Part shown: positions 5,965 through 6,422 of the stretch, piece after piece
Position numbering within the stretch: position 1 is the first letter of the stretch
Layout: each line of letters begins with the position of its first letter
From: Anaerolineae bacterium
GTDB taxonomy: Bacteria; Chloroflexota; Anaerolineae; 4572-78; NAK82
DNA length: 6,422 nt
Reading direction: 5' to 3'
NCBI GenBank assembly: GCA_030598425.1
Contig: JAUVPY010000172.1
Span: 1-6,422 of the forward strand
Translations under genes and position numbers: made by a program
The notes under the pieces: model-generated
What the model saw: the letters and a program-made list of their open reading frames with translations, nothing else
The model's database searches: none
What the model was told of the DNA's origin: nothing

Positions 5965-6422
5965 TCATTCTTTATCCAGGGTTATGATCTCTTCGCAATA
6001 GGGCGTGTGGGGCCTCAAGGCCTCGTAGTTCCTGTCAAACCTGAGCCCAGGATGAAGTTTCGACAGAAACTCTTGCACGGGTCTGTGGTAGGCCCTCCGG
6101 CAAATCTGCCTGGTATCCAGGCCCAACTCCATACACGCATCCAGCGTGGGGCAACGGTTCCACCAGCGCATCACCAGCTTGCTCTCTGAGTGTTCGACGA
6201 TCTCCCCGTCACCCGGGATCGAGAGCCCCAAATAGACTTCAAAGAACAGCCGGTAGCCATCAATAACTGGATCGCCCCTCCTCTCCAGCCTCTCCAGATT
6301 ATTTTCCAGCCAGGATAATCGTTTCTCGACGACGCATCCTTCCAGACAGACCAACGCGTTATCCAACCCCACCCTGTCGGCAACGGATAGAACGGTCTGG
6401 AGCAATTGGGTCGAGTCGCCCC
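5965..6422 (-). CDS. Conserved-looking Cys-containing protein of unknown family (N-terminus outside window)
   Basis: The frame is open from the right window edge to TGA at 5965-5967, about 152 residues. A TTG at 6405 could serve as a start, but the frame continues to the edge, so the gene is probably cut. The protein is mainly helical in appearance, without signal peptide or clear membrane helix. Its C-terminal part has a striking set of Cys, Trp and His: MRWWNRCPTLDACMELGL, then TRQICRRAYHRPVQEFL, LRFDRNYE, and RPHTPYCEE close to the end. The spacing C-x5-C ... C-x6-H ... C suggests metal or cluster binding, or a redox role, but I cannot name the family. It precedes the PfkB kinase by 25 bases on the same strand, so it is the first gene visible of the operon. 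Confidence is high that it is coding and low for function. Confidence 0.8.
   Translation of the reverse strand, partial: GDSTQLLQTVLSVADRVGLDNALVCLEGCVVEKRLSWLENNLERLERRGDPVIDGYRLFFEVYLGLSIPGDGEIVEHSESKLVMRWWNRCPTLDACMELGLDTRQICRRAYHRPVQEFLSKLHPGLRFDRNYEALRPHTPYCEEIITLDKE

Overview
The window looks like bacterial chromosomal DNA, most plausibly from a Chloroflexota (Anaerolineae-type) genome or metagenome bin. That placement is inference. It rests on the moderately high GC, the Pro/Thr-rich linker of the 'VTATP' kind in a membrane protein, and the membrane-anchored NACHT-type ATPase, all common in that phylum. The standard code is in use: intact genes end in TGA and TAG and use TGG for Trp.

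Layout. Positions 1-168 hold the 3' end of an unidentified, possibly cupin-like gene. It overlaps a ThiF/MoeB/HesA-type adenylyltransferase (156-461) that is a pseudogene: a TGA replaces a conserved Trp codon and the middle of the protein is missing. Next comes an intact gene for a protein with two DJ-1/PfpI domains (502-1656); only the first domain keeps the Cys-His pair. Overlapping its end is a short-chain dehydrogenase (1643-2280) without its N-terminal NAD(P)-binding loop, with a one-base frameshift in a C-run and no native C-terminus. It meets, tail to tail, a minus-strand membrane protein with a NACHT-type P-loop ATPase (2280-3802) that has a frameshift before the Walker A motif, a large internal deletion of the ATPase core and a lost 3' end. 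Upstream of that gene is a 143-bp MITE-like element (3892-4034) with 18-bp terminal inverted repeats and perfect 10-bp flanking direct repeats.

From 4199 to the right edge the picture changes to a tightly packed, apparently intact minus-strand operon. In transcription order it holds a Cys-containing protein of unknown family (cut by the window edge), a PfkB-family sugar or nucleoside kinase, and an arginase/agmatinase-fold protein in which one metal-ligand His is replaced by Cys.

The left 3.8 kb is thus a zone of gene decay dominated by deletions, with one surviving gene and a small transposon relic. The right 2.2 kb is a functional operon that may encode an uncharacterised catabolic or salvage step. 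I see no CRISPR array, RNA gene or complete transposase.
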